A stretch of DNA of 39,758 nucleotides, from NCBI GenBank assembly GCA_017511005.1, contig JAFWLP010000080.1, positions 1-39,758 of the forward strand. Direction: 5' to 3'. Made by a program: the position numbers and the translations under genes. Below are positions 1 through 9,007 of this stretch, one piece after another. Each line of letters starts with the position of its first letter. Positions within the stretch are counted from its first letter, which is position 1. Source of the stretch: Clostridiales bacterium (GTDB taxonomy: Bacteria; Bacillota; Clostridia; Saccharofermentanales; Saccharofermentanaceae). A model generated the notes under the pieces. It was not told where the DNA came from, searched no databases, and worked only from the letters and a program-made list of their open reading frames with translations.

Positions 1-30
1 GGCTTTTCTCCCAACGGAAAAGCCTTTTTT
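1..30 (+). terminator. Intrinsic terminator hairpin just upstream of carA (terminator or attenuator)
   Basis: GGCTTTTC (1-8) pairs with GAAAAGCC (17-24) around an 8-nt loop, followed by six T residues (25-30). The structure is a classical Rho-independent terminator. Only 20 nt separate the T-tract from the carA start, which leaves no room for a separate -35/-10 promoter. Either transcription of carA passes through this hairpin, which would make it an attenuator, or the carA promoter overlaps it. The upstream half lies outside the window, so any competing antiterminator stem cannot be seen. Confidence 0.75.
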
Positions 31-50
31 ATAAAAGGGGGCATGATGAA

Positions 51-1130
51 ATGAAACGGTATCTGGTACTGGAAAACGGCAACGTTTACGAAGGCGAAGC
101 GATGGGAGCTTCAGGCAGTGTCATTTCCGAGATAGTATTTACTACGGCAATGACAGCTTATCTGGAGACACTGACCGATCCGAGTTATAAGGGTCAGGCA
201 GTAGTTCAGACCTTCCCCCTGATAGGCAACTACGGAATAATCACTCCTGATATGGAGAGCGATAAAGTGAATGTATCAGGATATATCGTAAGGGAAGTAT
301 GTGATCTTCCTTCAAACTTCAGATGCGAGACTGATCTCGATACATTCCTTAAGGAGCAGGGAATTCCCGGCCTTAAGGGGATCGACACGAGAGCACTTAC
401 AAAATGCCTGAGAGAATCCGGCACGATGAACGGCGCGATCTGCGACCGTCCCGACGAATTCTCATTAGATGAGATCAAGGCATATAAGATCAAAGATCCC
501 GTTGAAGAGGTAACAACTCCTGAAGAGACCATCGTATCACCTGAGGGTGAGGTTAAGTTCAAGGTCGCAATGTTCGACTTCGGCATCAAGAGCAATATCG
601 CAAGAGAGCTCGCGAAAAGATCATGCGAGGTTCATCTCCTTCCCGCAGATACTGATGCGGCAAAGGTAATGGAGCTTGCACCCGACGGAATCTTCCTCTC
701 AAACGGCCCCGGAGATCCTGAGGACAATACAAAAGCGATCGAGACAATGAAGGTATTGAAGGATTCAGGCATCCCGATCATGGGAATCTGCTTAGGCCAC
801 CAGATCCTTGCACTTGCTCACGGCTTTAAGACATCCAAGCTCAAGTACGGTCACAGAGGCGCGAACCACCCCGTAAAGAACCTTGAGACAGGTAGAGTCT
901 ATATCACATCACAGAACCACGGATATCAGGTAGAGAGCAATTCGATCGATACAAATATCGCTAAAGAATATTTCGTTAACGTAAACGACGGAACAAACGA
1001 AGGAATCAAGTATCTTGATAAGCCCGCTTACTCTGTGCAGTTCCACCCGGAAGCCTGCGGTGGTCCTAAGGATACGGAATTTCTTTTCGATAACTTTATC
1101 AGCATGATGGAAAACAAGGAGGAGAAATAA
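51..1130 (+). CDS. carA: Carbamoyl-phosphate synthase small subunit (glutaminase)
   Basis: This subunit hydrolyses glutamine and channels ammonia to CarB for carbamoyl phosphate synthesis, which feeds pyrimidine and arginine synthesis in the cytoplasm. The 359-residue length is normal. The N-terminal CarA domain begins with the typical LENGNVYEG stretch. The C-terminal class I amidotransferase domain carries the nucleophile in GICLGHQ (Cys247) and the His/Glu pair in QFHPEACGG (His332, Glu334). A G-rich Shine-Dalgarno (37-41) lies 9 nt before ATG 51. A three-codon ATG ATG AAA TGA minicistron overlaps this start but is probably incidental. The carB start follows the stop by one base, so the two are co-transcribed and probably translationally coupled. 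A terminator-like hairpin directly upstream suggests attenuation control. Confidence 0.97.
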   Translation: MKRYLVLENGNVYEGEAMGASGSVISEIVFTTAMTAYLETLTDPSYKGQAVVQTFPLIGNYGIITPDMESDKVNVSGYIVREVCDLPSNFRCETDLDTFLKEQGIPGLKGIDTRALTKCLRESGTMNGAICDRPDEFSLDEIKAYKIKDPVEEVTTPEETIVSPEGEVKFKVAMFDFGIKSNIARELAKRSCEVHLLPADTDAAKVMELAPDGIFLSNGPGDPEDNTKAIETMKVLKDSGIPIMGICLGHQILALAHGFKTSKLKYGHRGANHPVKNLETGRVYITSQNHGYQVESNSIDTNIAKEYFVNVNDGTNEGIKYLDKPAYSVQFHPEACGGPKDTEFLFDNFISMMENKEEK

Positions 1131-1131
1131 T

Positions 1132-4100
1132 ATGCCGCTTGATAAAACTATACGTAAAGTCCTTGTTATCGGATCCGGCCCGATCGTAATCGGCCAGGCA
1201 GCAGAGTTCGACTACGCAGGCACACAGGCGTGCCGCGCATTGAGAGAAGACGGCATCGAGATCGTACTCCTTAACTCCAACCCGGCTACCATCATGACAG
1301 ACAAGTCGATGGCAGATAAGATCTACATCGAGCCTTTGACGCTTACTACAGTTAAGAGGATCATCGAGACGGAAAAGCCTGACTCGATTCTCTCAGGTCT
1401 TGGCGGACAGACGGCACTCAACCTCTGCATGCAGCTTGCCAAAGAAGGATTTCTTGAATCCCACGGTGTTAAGCTCTTAGGTTCATCGCCTGAATGTATC
1501 GACAAGGCCGAAGACCGTCAGATGTTCAAAGACACGATGGAATCCATCGGTCAGCCATGCATACCGTCCAAAGTCGTAACTACAGTGGAAGATGCTTTGG
1601 ATTTTGCCGGAGAGATCGGTTACCCGGTCATCGTAAGACCTGCATTCACACTCGGAGGAACAGGCGGCGGAATCGCAAAGGACAGGGAAGAACTCCATGA
1701 GATCGCAAGAAACGGACTTGCATTATCTCCTATCACACAGGTTCTTATCGAGCGCGGAATCGCAGGCTGGAAAGAGATCGAGTTCGAAGTGATCAGAGAT
1801 AAGGACGGAAATGTCATCACCGTCTGCTCGATGGAGAACTTAGATCCTGTCGGTGTCCATACGGGTGACTCCATCGTCATCGCTCCTGCGGTAACACTCT
1901 CAGACAAAGAGTATCAGATGCTCAGAACCGCATCACTTAACATCATCGAAGCATTGGGTGTAGAAGGCGGCTGCAACTGCCAGTTTGCACTTAATCCCGA
2001 CTCCTTTGAATATGCGGTAATCGAGGTTAACCCGAGAGTTTCCAGATCATCCGCGCTTGCTTCAAAAGCAACGGGTTATCCGATCGCAAAGGTTGCCACA
2101 AAGATCGCGATTGGTTACAGACTCCATGAGATAGTAAACGCGGTAACGGGTCATACATATGCGGCTTTTGAGCCTGCATTGGATTATGTTGCTGTCAAGT
2201 ATCCGAAGTGGCCTTTTGACAAGTTCGTCTATGCAAAGAGAAATCTCGGAACACAGATGAAGGCGACAGGCGAAGTCATGGCTATCTCCGATTCATTCGA
2301 AAGTGCGCTCATGAAGGCCGTAAGAGGCGCAGAGATCTCTGCTGACACCCTTCACCTGAAGAAGATGGAGGAAGTTGCAGACGAAGACCTCATGGAGCGC
2401 TGCGTAACACCTACGGACGAGAGACTTTTCTATGTTGCAGAAGCGATCAGAAGAGGCGTTGAGATCGGGACGATCAATAAAGAGACGAAGATCGATATGT
2501 GGTTCCTCGCCAAGATCAGGAATCTGATCGTTTTTGAGAAAGAAATCACCGGCAGGGAGATCTCTTTCGACGAATACGTAAAGGCCAAGAAACTCGGTTT
2601 CACGGATAAGGCAATCGCAAGGATCACAGGTAATCCCGTGACATATGAACTCAAGCCTACGTTCAAGATGGTTGATACATGCGCCGGCGAGTTCGAGGCA
2701 CATACGCCTTATTTCTATGCAACGTTTAACAGACCGGAAGAAGGCGGCGAGAACGAAGCCGACTTCGAGAAGGCAGGAGATAAGGAAAAGCAGACTGTGA
2801 TCGTATTCGGTTCAGGCCCGATCAGGATCGGCCAGGGCATCGAGTTTGACTATGCTGCGGTTCACTGCGTGCATGCTTTAAGAGATCTCGGCTACAGGGT
2901 CGTCATAGTAAACAACAACCCTGAGACGGTATCTACTGATTTCGATACCGGTGACAGACTCTATTTCGAGCCTCTGACTCCTGAAGACGTAATGAATATC
3001 GTTCATCAGGAACAGCCTTTCGGCGTTGTTGTCGCTTTCGGCGGACAGACAGCCATCAAGCTCACGAAAACCCTTTCCGAGAATAACATCAACATCATCG
3101 GAACCTCCGCGGATTCCATCGACATGGCAGAAGACCGTGAAAGATTCGACGAGCTCCTTGAAAGACTCGGGATCGCAAGACCTAAGGGATTCTCCGTGCT
3201 TACTCTTGAAGAAGCTCTCAAGGCGGCAAACACTCTGGAATATCCGGTGCTTCTGAGACCTTCCTACGTTCTCGGCGGTCAGAACATGATCATTGCATTC
3301 AACGATGAGGATGTTAATGAGTACATGAAGATAATCCTCGCGCAGGGCATTGAGAATCCGGTGCTTATCGACAAGTACATTCAGGGTAAGGAAATCGAAG
3401 TTGATGCCATCTACGACGGTAAGGATGTTCTTATACCGGGACTCATGGAACACGTTGAGCGCGCGGGAATCCATTCCGGTGACTCCATCGCAATGTATCC
3501 TGCAAAGCATATCTACGATGATATGTACAAGAAACTCGCTGATACGACCATTGCGCTCTGCGACGGCCTTAAATCAACAGGTATCGTAAACATACAGTAC
3601 ATCGTTAAGGACAACAGGATCTATGTGATCGAGGTTAACCCGAGAGCTTCAAGAACAGTTCCTTACATGAGCAAGGTAACGGGAATCCCGATGGTGGACG
3701 TAGCCATCGAAGTAAGTCTCGGAACAAAACTTGCCGACATGGATTACGGTACGGGATTCTACAGACAGTCGCCTTATACGGCTGTAAAAGTTCCTGTGTT
3801 CTCTTTCGAGAAACTTACGGACGTTGATACACAGCTCGGACCTGAGATGAAGTCCACGGGCGAAGTCCTGGGCGTCGGCAGAAACCTTTCCGAAGCTCTG
3901 TACAAGGGCCTTGTTGCGGCAGGTTACAAGATGTACAAGCGCGGCGGTGTGTTCATCACGGTAAGGAATTCCGACAAGATGGAGATCGTCGAGATCGCAA
4001 AGAAGTTCGACATCATGGGCTTCAAGCTCTATGCCACACACGGTACGGCAGAAGCTCTGAGACAGGCAGGCATGGAAGTAACAGCCGTATCCAAGATCCA

Positions 4101-5190
4101 CGAATCTGATGAGAACAATACGATGTCCCTCATCGAGAGCGGCAAGATCAATTACATAATCTCAACATCAGCAAAGGGAAGACTCCCTGCAAGAGACTCG
4201 GTTAAGCTCAGAAGAAGAGCTGTCATGCTCGGTATCCCGTGCCTTACCGCCATCGATACGGCTGACGCTCTTGCGGACTCACTCATGAGCCACTTCTCCG
4301 AGATCAACACAGAGCTCGTTGATATAAACAACATGCGTGACAAGCGCCGTAAGATCAACTTCATAAAGATGCAGGGCGCAGGCAACGATTATATCTACAT
4401 CGACTGCATGGAGAGCATGGTATCCTCACCCGAATCGCTGTCAGTCTACATGAGTGACAGGCACTTCGGTGTCGGCGGTGACGGTATTGTTCTCATCGCG
4501 CCTTCAAAGGTTGCCGACTGCAAGATGATCATGTTCAATCTTGACGGTTCCGAAGGCATGATGTGCGGTAATGCGATCAGATGCGTTGCCAAGTACATGT
4601 ACGACGAGCGCGGACACAAGAAGAGACACATGAAGATCGAGACCAAGAGCGGGATCAAGACGCTCGAACTCATGACCTTAGGCGGAGTTGTCGCAAGAGT
4701 TAAGGTCGACATGGGCAAGGCTGAACTTAATCCGCTGAAGATCCCCTGCACTCTTCCGGGTGACACTGCGATCAACGTTCCGGTAAACATAGACGGCGAT
4801 GAATATAAGATCACGGCTGTTTCAATGGGCAATCCTCACGCTGTTGTATTTACCGATCTTGTTGATGTTCTGGATCTCAACGCGATAGGACCTAAGTTTG
4901 AATACGCTACGGATATCTTCCCTGAGAGAGTCAACACCGAATTCGTCAAAGTCATCGATGAACATACGCTCAAGATGAGAGTCTGGGAGAGAGGCTCCGG
5001 CGAGACTATGGCCTGCGGAACAGGTGCATGCGCAACGGTGGTTGCAGCCTGCGAGAACGGTTTCTGCAGGAAGGGTGAAGATATAAGAGTAATCCTTAAG
5101 GGCGGAGATCTCATCATCAGGTACACGAATGATGCGGTATTCATGACCGGTAACTGTGCCAAGGTCTTCGAAGGAACAATGGAGGTCTGA
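1132..5190 (+). CDS. carB-dapF: CarB-DapF fusion: carbamoyl-phosphate synthase large subunit joined to diaminopimelate epimerase
   Basis: The gene encodes 1352 residues in one uninterrupted frame. Residues 1 to about 1067 form a complete CarB: the carboxyphosphate half opens with VLVIGSGPIVIGQAAEFDYAG, the second half starts near residue 554 (VIVFGSGPIRIGQGIEFDYA), and a C-terminal MGS-like allosteric domain spans about 934-1067. Residues 1068-1352 form a complete diaminopimelate epimerase: FIKMQGAGNDY near 1080, the first active-site cysteine in MMCGNAIRC (Cys1145) and the second in ACGTGAC (Cys1295). CarB is normally about 1070 residues and DapF about 275, so neither half is truncated. The junction has almost no linker. 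Met1068 (nt 4333) could be an internal start, but no clear Shine-Dalgarno precedes it. The gene is preceded by AGGAGG (1117-1122) and shares TGATG with the next gene. DapF converts LL- to meso-DAP; dapL lies about 9 kb away. The parts are certain; whether the product is processed is unknown. Confidence 0.96.
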   Translation: MPLDKTIRKVLVIGSGPIVIGQAAEFDYAGTQACRALREDGIEIVLLNSNPATIMTDKSMADKIYIEPLTLTTVKRIIETEKPDSILSGLGGQTALNLCMQLAKEGFLESHGVKLLGSSPECIDKAEDRQMFKDTMESIGQPCIPSKVVTTVEDALDFAGEIGYPVIVRPAFTLGGTGGGIAKDREELHEIARNGLALSPITQVLIERGIAGWKEIEFEVIRDKDGNVITVCSMENLDPVGVHTGDSIVIAPAVTLSDKEYQMLRTASLNIIEALGVEGGCNCQFALNPDSFEYAVIEVNPRVSRSSALASKATGYPIAKVATKIAIGYRLHEIVNAVTGHTYAAFEPALDYVAVKYPKWPFDKFVYAKRNLGTQMKATGEVMAISDSFESALMKAVRGAEISADTLHLKKMEEVADEDLMERCVTPTDERLFYVAEAIRRGVEIGTINKETKIDMWFLAKIRNLIVFEKEITGREISFDEYVKAKKLGFTDKAIARITGNPVTYELKPTFKMVDTCAGEFEAHTPYFYATFNRPEEGGENEADFEKAGDKEKQTVIVFGSGPIRIGQGIEFDYAAVHCVHALRDLGYRVVIVNNNPETVSTDFDTGDRLYFEPLTPEDVMNIVHQEQPFGVVVAFGGQTAIKLTKTLSENNINIIGTSADSIDMAEDRERFDELLERLGIARPKGFSVLTLEEALKAANTLEYPVLLRPSYVLGGQNMIIAFNDEDVNEYMKIILAQGIENPVLIDKYIQGKEIEVDAIYDGKDVLIPGLMEHVERAGIHSGDSIAMYPAKHIYDDMYKKLADTTIALCDGLKSTGIVNIQYIVKDNRIYVIEVNPRASRTVPYMSKVTGIPMVDVAIEVSLGTKLADMDYGTGFYRQSPYTAVKVPVFSFEKLTDVDTQLGPEMKSTGEVLGVGRNLSEALYKGLVAAGYKMYKRGGVFITVRNSDKMEIVEIAKKFDIMGFKLYATHGTAEALRQAGMEVTAVSKIHESDENNTMSLIESGKINYIISTSAKGRLPARDSVKLRRRAVMLGIPCLTAIDTADALADSLMSHFSEINTELVDINNMRDKRRKINFIKMQGAGNDYIYIDCMESMVSSPESLSVYMSDRHFGVGGDGIVLIAPSKVADCKMIMFNLDGSEGMMCGNAIRCVAKYMYDERGHKKRHMKIETKSGIKTLELMTLGGVVARVKVDMGKAELNPLKIPCTLPGDTAINVPVNIDGDEYKITAVSMGNPHAVVFTDLVDVLDLNAIGPKFEYATDIFPERVNTEFVKVIDEHTLKMRVWERGSGETMACGTGACATVVAACENGFCRKGEDIRVILKGGDLIIRYTNDAVFMTGNCAKVFEGTMEV

Positions 5191-5852
5191 TGACTGCGGG
5201 AAACAGAAGCTTCAGAGCCGCTGTATTTGACATGGACGGACTTATCCTTGATTCTGAGAGGACAGTCCTGAAGTGCTGGGAAAAGATAGGCGCCAAATAC
5301 GGATTTGCAGATATAACTACTTACGGCATAAGCGTCATCGGAAAGAATAAGAAGGCGACCGTTGACGAATTCCGTAAGGTTTACGGGGTCCCGGGCGAGC
5401 CTTACGAACGTGAGCTCAGAGAGATCTATAACGATATGGCGGCCAGGGGCGAGGTGCCTCTGAAGCCCCATACGCTTGAACTTTTGAGCTCAATGAAAAT
5501 TGCCGGAATGAAGATCGCGATCGCTTCTTCCTCGACAAGAGAAGAAGTCACTTCGCAGATGGATATGCTGGGCGCATTGCCGTATTTCGATACCTGTGTC
5601 TGCGGCGATCAGGTAACCAGATCCAAACCTGATCCTGAGATATTCCTTTTGGCTTGTGAAGCTTTGAACGTCAAGCCGGAGGAAGCCGTCGGACTTGAGG
5701 ATTCATATAACGGCGTAAGGGCATGCAAGGCTTCAGGTCTTTACACGATCATGGTGCCGGACATTCAGCAGCCCGATGACGAGATGACCGGTCTTGCCGA
5801 TATCATCCTTCTGTCTCTTAAGGATGTTCAGGATTTCTTAAACTTAAGGTGA
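5190..5852 (+). CDS. HAD superfamily hydrolase, beta-phosphoglucomutase/phosphatase-like
   Basis: A 220-residue haloacid dehalogenase family protein. Motif I is FDMDGLILDSE, with the nucleophile and acid/base aspartates Asp14 and Asp16. Motif II is the serine run in IASSST, motif III is the lysine in RSKPDPEIF, and motif IV is GLEDSYNGV. A helical cap lies between motifs I and II, as in subfamily IA enzymes (beta-phosphoglucomutase, phosphoglycolate phosphatase, GPP/YcjU types). The substrate cannot be read from the sequence. The ATG overlaps the carB-dapF stop (TGATG), so it is the third gene of the car operon. Its last 25 bp overlap the convergent EamA gene. A nucleotide or sugar phosphate substrate is possible but is inference. 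Confidence 0.88.
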   Translation: MTAGNRSFRAAVFDMDGLILDSERTVLKCWEKIGAKYGFADITTYGISVIGKNKKATVDEFRKVYGVPGEPYERELREIYNDMAARGEVPLKPHTLELLSSMKIAGMKIAIASSSTREEVTSQMDMLGALPYFDTCVCGDQVTRSKPDPEIFLLACEALNVKPEEAVGLEDSYNGVRACKASGLYTIMVPDIQQPDDEMTGLADIILLSLKDVQDFLNLR

Positions 5853-6745
5853 TTGTTGTTATAAAGATAATTCATCACTGATGCGCCGATGATTATGGCG
5901 TATCCGGCAATGCTGATCCAGTCGGGGAATTCACCTAAGACCAGAAGTCCAAGCAGAGCCGTAAAGATAACGGTCGAATAGTCGTAGATGGATATTTCTT
6001 TTGCGGGACATGCTGCATAAGCCGAAGTAATGAAGATCTGCCCGAAGCAGGCTGAGACACCGGTCATGCAGCAGTAAAAGAACTGGATAAGCGTTATCGG
6101 CTGATAAGTGAATATGATAAACGGTACGAGCGCAAGACATGAGAAGGTTGAGAAGAATGCCACGACAACTATCCCGCGTTCGCCCTTAAGCGTTACCTTG
6201 CGGAGAAAAGTGTAGGCGATCCCTGCGCAGATACCGCCGATAAGTGCCACCGCCAGAGGAAAAACATCATCATTCGTAACGCCCATTGCGCCAAAGATAA
6301 AAGCAGGCTTTACCACTAAGACCGCGCCTGAGATGGCGACGAGTATCGCTGCCCACTGGAATCCGTCAGCGGCTTCTTTCAGAACGATTATCGATGTGAG
6401 CATGGCGAAAAAAGGCGAGAGTTTGTTGAGCATCATGGCATCGGACATGTTTGTGTTCGAGATGGCATAGAAATTGGCTATGACGCCTATCGTACCGAAT
6501 CCCGCGCGCATGAGAAGTCCGGGCATGGAGCCTTTCTTGATCTTGAATTTTTCCGGAGATCGGGCGAGCATTATGTAAGACATTACTATCGCAACGAGAT
6601 TCCTGAAGAAAGCTTTCATAAAGACAGGCATGTCGCCGGCAAGATTGATGAATAGAGCCATGCACGCAAAAGAGAACGATGACAGCAGGAGGTAAACGAT
6701 ACCCCTCTTCTTCGGTGATAACCTGTCCAGCAGCTTTATTGTCAT
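5828..6745 (-). CDS. EamA/DMT-family transporter
   Basis: A 305-residue polytopic membrane protein with about ten hydrophobic segments arranged as two EamA repeats, as in the drug/metabolite transporter superfamily (RhaT/YdcZ/SAM-transporter relatives). It begins with KRGIVYLLLSSFSFACMALF, typical of first-helix EamA sequences, and later contains ISGAVLVVKPAF, a common end-of-repeat motif. The second repeat ends in GYAIIIGASVMNYLY. The ATG at 6745 has an AGGAAG Shine-Dalgarno. The substrate is unknown. The gene is convergent with the HAD gene and its 3' end overlaps it by 25 bp, so no terminator can sit between them. It is divergent from the oxidoreductase at 6901. Confidence 0.88.
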   Translation of the reverse strand: MTIKLLDRLSPKKRGIVYLLLSSFSFACMALFINLAGDMPVFMKAFFRNLVAIVMSYIMLARSPEKFKIKKGSMPGLLMRAGFGTIGVIANFYAISNTNMSDAMMLNKLSPFFAMLTSIIVLKEAADGFQWAAILVAISGAVLVVKPAFIFGAMGVTNDDVFPLAVALIGGICAGIAYTFLRKVTLKGERGIVVVAFFSTFSCLALVPFIIFTYQPITLIQFFYCCMTGVSACFGQIFITSAYAACPAKEISIYDYSTVIFTALLGLLVLGEFPDWISIAGYAIIIGASVMNYLYNNNHLKFKKS

Positions 6746-6833
6746 TTATCTTCCTTTGCCTTCAGTTTCCGCATTAAAAATATAGTAATGAGGGCGGGTT
6801 GTCTATAATAACAGGGTTGTTCAAAACATAGAT

Positions 6834-6861
6834 TGACACAAAGAACGGTGCTAAATACAAT
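6834..6861 (+). promoter_or_regulatory. Sigma-A-type promoter for the 6901-9990 operon
   Basis: A consensus TTGACA at 6834-6839 is followed after 16 bp by TACAAT at 6856-6861. The transcript would start near 6868, about 33 nt before the ATG at 6901. A Shine-Dalgarno (AAGGGG) lies within that leader. Confidence 0.72.
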
Positions 6862-6900
6862 TAGAGGGTTATAAATATTAATATTATAAGGGGTTCATAT

Positions 6901-7860
6901 ATGCTCAGAGTCGGTATTCTCGGCTGCGGAACTATAGCGGCAAAAGTTGCGGACAGTCTGAAAGGCAACAAAAACGTTGTCATTGAAGGTGTTGCTTCCA
7001 GAGAAAGGAATAAGGCCAAGAAATTTGCGGCAGCTCATTGTCCGGATGCCAAAGTGTTTACGGGTTATGAGAAACTTGCGGCATCAGAGGATATTGATCT
7101 GATCTATATAGCAACACCGAACACTTATCACTATGAACATGCGATCATGTGCATAAAAGAGTATAAGAACGTTCTTGTCGAGAAACCCTTTGCCATGAGC
7201 AAGGCTGAGGTTGACAGTATTTTCTTCGAGGCCAAGAACAGAGGAGTCTTTGTCGCTGAGGCTATGTGGCCCTCATACCAGCCTCTTCACATGAAGGCTC
7301 TTGAGTGGATCGAGAAGGGAAGGATTGGAGCCGTAAAGTACGTTACGGCGAACCTCGGATATGACATAGCCTCGGTTCCCAGACTTAACAGCCCCGTGTT
7401 AGGCGGCGGAAGCTATCTCGACCTCGGAGTCTATACGACAAACTTTGCGCTTTCCTTCATGGGTGACGATATCAGGGTATCGAGAGTGTTTGCGAGAAAG
7501 CTTTCTTCCGGGATCGACAGGGATACAACTTATTCGATGGAATCCGAGGACGGAAGCATCCTTGGCAATTTCTATGTTACGATGTGTGCCGATACCGACA
7601 GGGACGGAGTCGTCGTTGGAGAAAGAGGAAAGATCAGATTCACAAACATCAACAATTACCGCAAGATCTCACTTTATTCCCCTGATGACACTCTGCTTGA
7701 CGAGGAAGAGGCTAAGGGAAGTTTTATACACGGATATGTTTATGAGTTTGAGAGCTGCGCAAAAGCGATAGCAAAGGGTTATATCCAGGCTCCGGAGATG
7801 CCATGGGCACGGACCGTCAGGATCGCCCAGATAAATGATACCATCCGTTCTATGATGTGA
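6901..7860 (+). CDS. Gfo/Idh/MocA family NAD(P)-dependent oxidoreductase
   Basis: A 319-residue protein opening with a Rossmann nucleotide-binding motif (GILGCGTIAAKVADSL). It carries the family's VEKPFAM motif (EKP) near residue 100. The C-terminal half has the expected Gfo/Idh/MocA alpha/beta domain with GGGSYLDLGVY. Members oxidise or reduce sugars, inositols, bile pigments or diols with NAD(P). The substrate here is not evident; the short form resembles dihydrodiol dehydrogenase-like members. It is the first gene behind a strong promoter and overlaps the QueT-like gene start (GTG at 7857), which indicates an operon. There is no signal peptide, so the enzyme is cytoplasmic. Confidence 0.9.
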   Translation: MLRVGILGCGTIAAKVADSLKGNKNVVIEGVASRERNKAKKFAAAHCPDAKVFTGYEKLAASEDIDLIYIATPNTYHYEHAIMCIKEYKNVLVEKPFAMSKAEVDSIFFEAKNRGVFVAEAMWPSYQPLHMKALEWIEKGRIGAVKYVTANLGYDIASVPRLNSPVLGGGSYLDLGVYTTNFALSFMGDDIRVSRVFARKLSSGIDRDTTYSMESEDGSILGNFYVTMCADTDRDGVVVGERGKIRFTNINNYRKISLYSPDDTLLDEEEAKGSFIHGYVYEFESCAKAIAKGYIQAPEMPWARTVRIAQINDTIRSMM

Positions 7861-8399
7861 TTATGACAGATACGGTCTCAAAACTGGCAAAGAACAGGGA
7901 AAATATAAAGTTCATCGTATTCAACGGAATCGTTGCGGCTTTGTATGTCGTATTCACGGCGCCGTTCGCAAACATCGCATACGGTCCGATACAGGTCAGG
8001 ATCGCGGAGGTCATGACGGTATTTCCCATCTTCTCAGGCGGGATGATACTGGGCGTGACACTGGGATGCTTTATTGCCAATCTGATCAATCCGGGCAATC
8101 TCGGACCTGTAGACATCATCGGAGGATCACTGGCCACGCTTATTGCCGGGATCCTGTCATACATAATCGGAAAAAAGAATAAATGGCTCGGACTTATACC
8201 GCCGATAGTTGTCAACGGTATTATCGTAGGGGGATATCTGCCTTTCCTTCTGGTGGATCCCGGGAGCACGGTCACTTTTGAGGCTGTAATAATCAGCATG
8301 CTCTCCGTGGCAGGAAGCGAAGCTGTTCTGCTGCTGGTCTTGGGCATTCCTCTCATTCTGGCCATTGAAAAGACAGGACTTAAGAACAGATTGCCATGA
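7857..8399 (+). CDS. queT: QueT-like ECF transporter substrate-binding (S) component
   Basis: A 180-residue membrane protein with about five to six hydrophobic helices. The stretch APFANIAYGPIQVRIAE matches the QueT family signature (P...YGPIQVRisE). LGVTLGCFIANL and GPVDIIGGSLATLIAG are also typical of that family. QueT proteins are S components that pair with the shared ECF module to import queuosine precursors such as preQ1 or queuine. The first possible codon is GTG 7857, overlapping the previous stop; ATG 7863 is an alternative start. No preQ1 riboswitch is visible, because the gene sits inside an operon with no leader of its own. The family call is good; the exact substrate is inferred. 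Confidence 0.82.
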   Translation: MIMTDTVSKLAKNRENIKFIVFNGIVAALYVVFTAPFANIAYGPIQVRIAEVMTVFPIFSGGMILGVTLGCFIANLINPGNLGPVDIIGGSLATLIAGILSYIIGKKNKWLGLIPPIVVNGIIVGGYLPFLLVDPGSTVTFEAVIISMLSVAGSEAVLLLVLGIPLILAIEKTGLKNRLP

Positions 8400-9007
8400 C
8401 ACAGTATTTTGATCCCAACCCTACAACTCCTTCAGACCGCAAGGTGATTCCGTACAGAATGAACGGGATCAACTTTGAGTTCTTTACGGATACGTCCGTT
8501 TTCTCAAGGAATAACGTTGATTTCGGAACGGATCTTCTGATATCGGCGCTCGTGAAGGACATTAAAGAGAGAGGTCCCAGAATGGAACGTTTTGCGGATC
8601 TCGGATGCGGTGTAGGTATTGTGGGCATAGTTATCAAGTCATGTTTCATGGCATTTGATGTTACGGGTGTGGATATCAATTCCAGGGCTGTCGCGCTCGC
8701 AAGGGAGAATGCCGTACATAACGGCCTTAACTGCAGGTTTATTTCGAGCGATATCCTGTTTGCGGTAAGAGACGAACGGTTTGACATCATTGCCACCAAT
8801 CCGCCCGTGAGGGCAGGTAAGAAGACCGTTTTCGGATTCTACGAGCAGTCATATGATGTGCTTAACCCGGGCGGTTATCTTTATGTGGTGCTCCAGCGCA
8901 AGCAGGGAGCTCCTTCCACGATGGAAAAACTGAAGGAACTGTTCGGAAATTGCGAGACGCTTTCGATCGACGGCGGTTACCGAGTAATGAGGTCAAGAAA
9001 AGAATGA
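8396..9007 (+). CDS. RsmC/YbxB-like class I SAM-dependent methyltransferase
   Basis: A 203-residue methyltransferase. The N-terminal YFDPNP opening, FTDTSVFSRNNVDFGTDLLI and the SAM-binding loop ADLGCGVGIVGI follow the COG2813 pattern (RsmC small form, B. subtilis YbxB). The catalytic-type NPPVRAGK motif (NPP) marks N-methylation of a base, in RsmC guanine N2 of 16S rRNA. The family's position of this motif, about 35 residues after the acidic SAM-ribose binder (VDINSRA), is respected. The start overlaps the queT-like stop (ATGA) and the end overlaps the next gene in the same way, so translation is likely coupled. An rRNA target is inference from the family. Confidence 0.85.
   Translation: MTQYFDPNPTTPSDRKVIPYRMNGINFEFFTDTSVFSRNNVDFGTDLLISALVKDIKERGPRMERFADLGCGVGIVGIVIKSCFMAFDVTGVDINSRAVALARENAVHNGLNCRFISSDILFAVRDERFDIIATNPPVRAGKKTVFGFYEQSYDVLNPGGYLYVVLQRKQGAPSTMEKLKELFGNCETLSIDGGYRVMRSRKE

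Noticed and set aside
1-50. T-box or riboswitch upstream of carA
   Set aside because: Only 50 bases are visible and no conserved T-box or aptamer elements can be seen.
2878-3510. Long minus-strand frame within carB
   Set aside because: Antisense to a conserved gene; cysteine/histidine-rich shadow without a family match.
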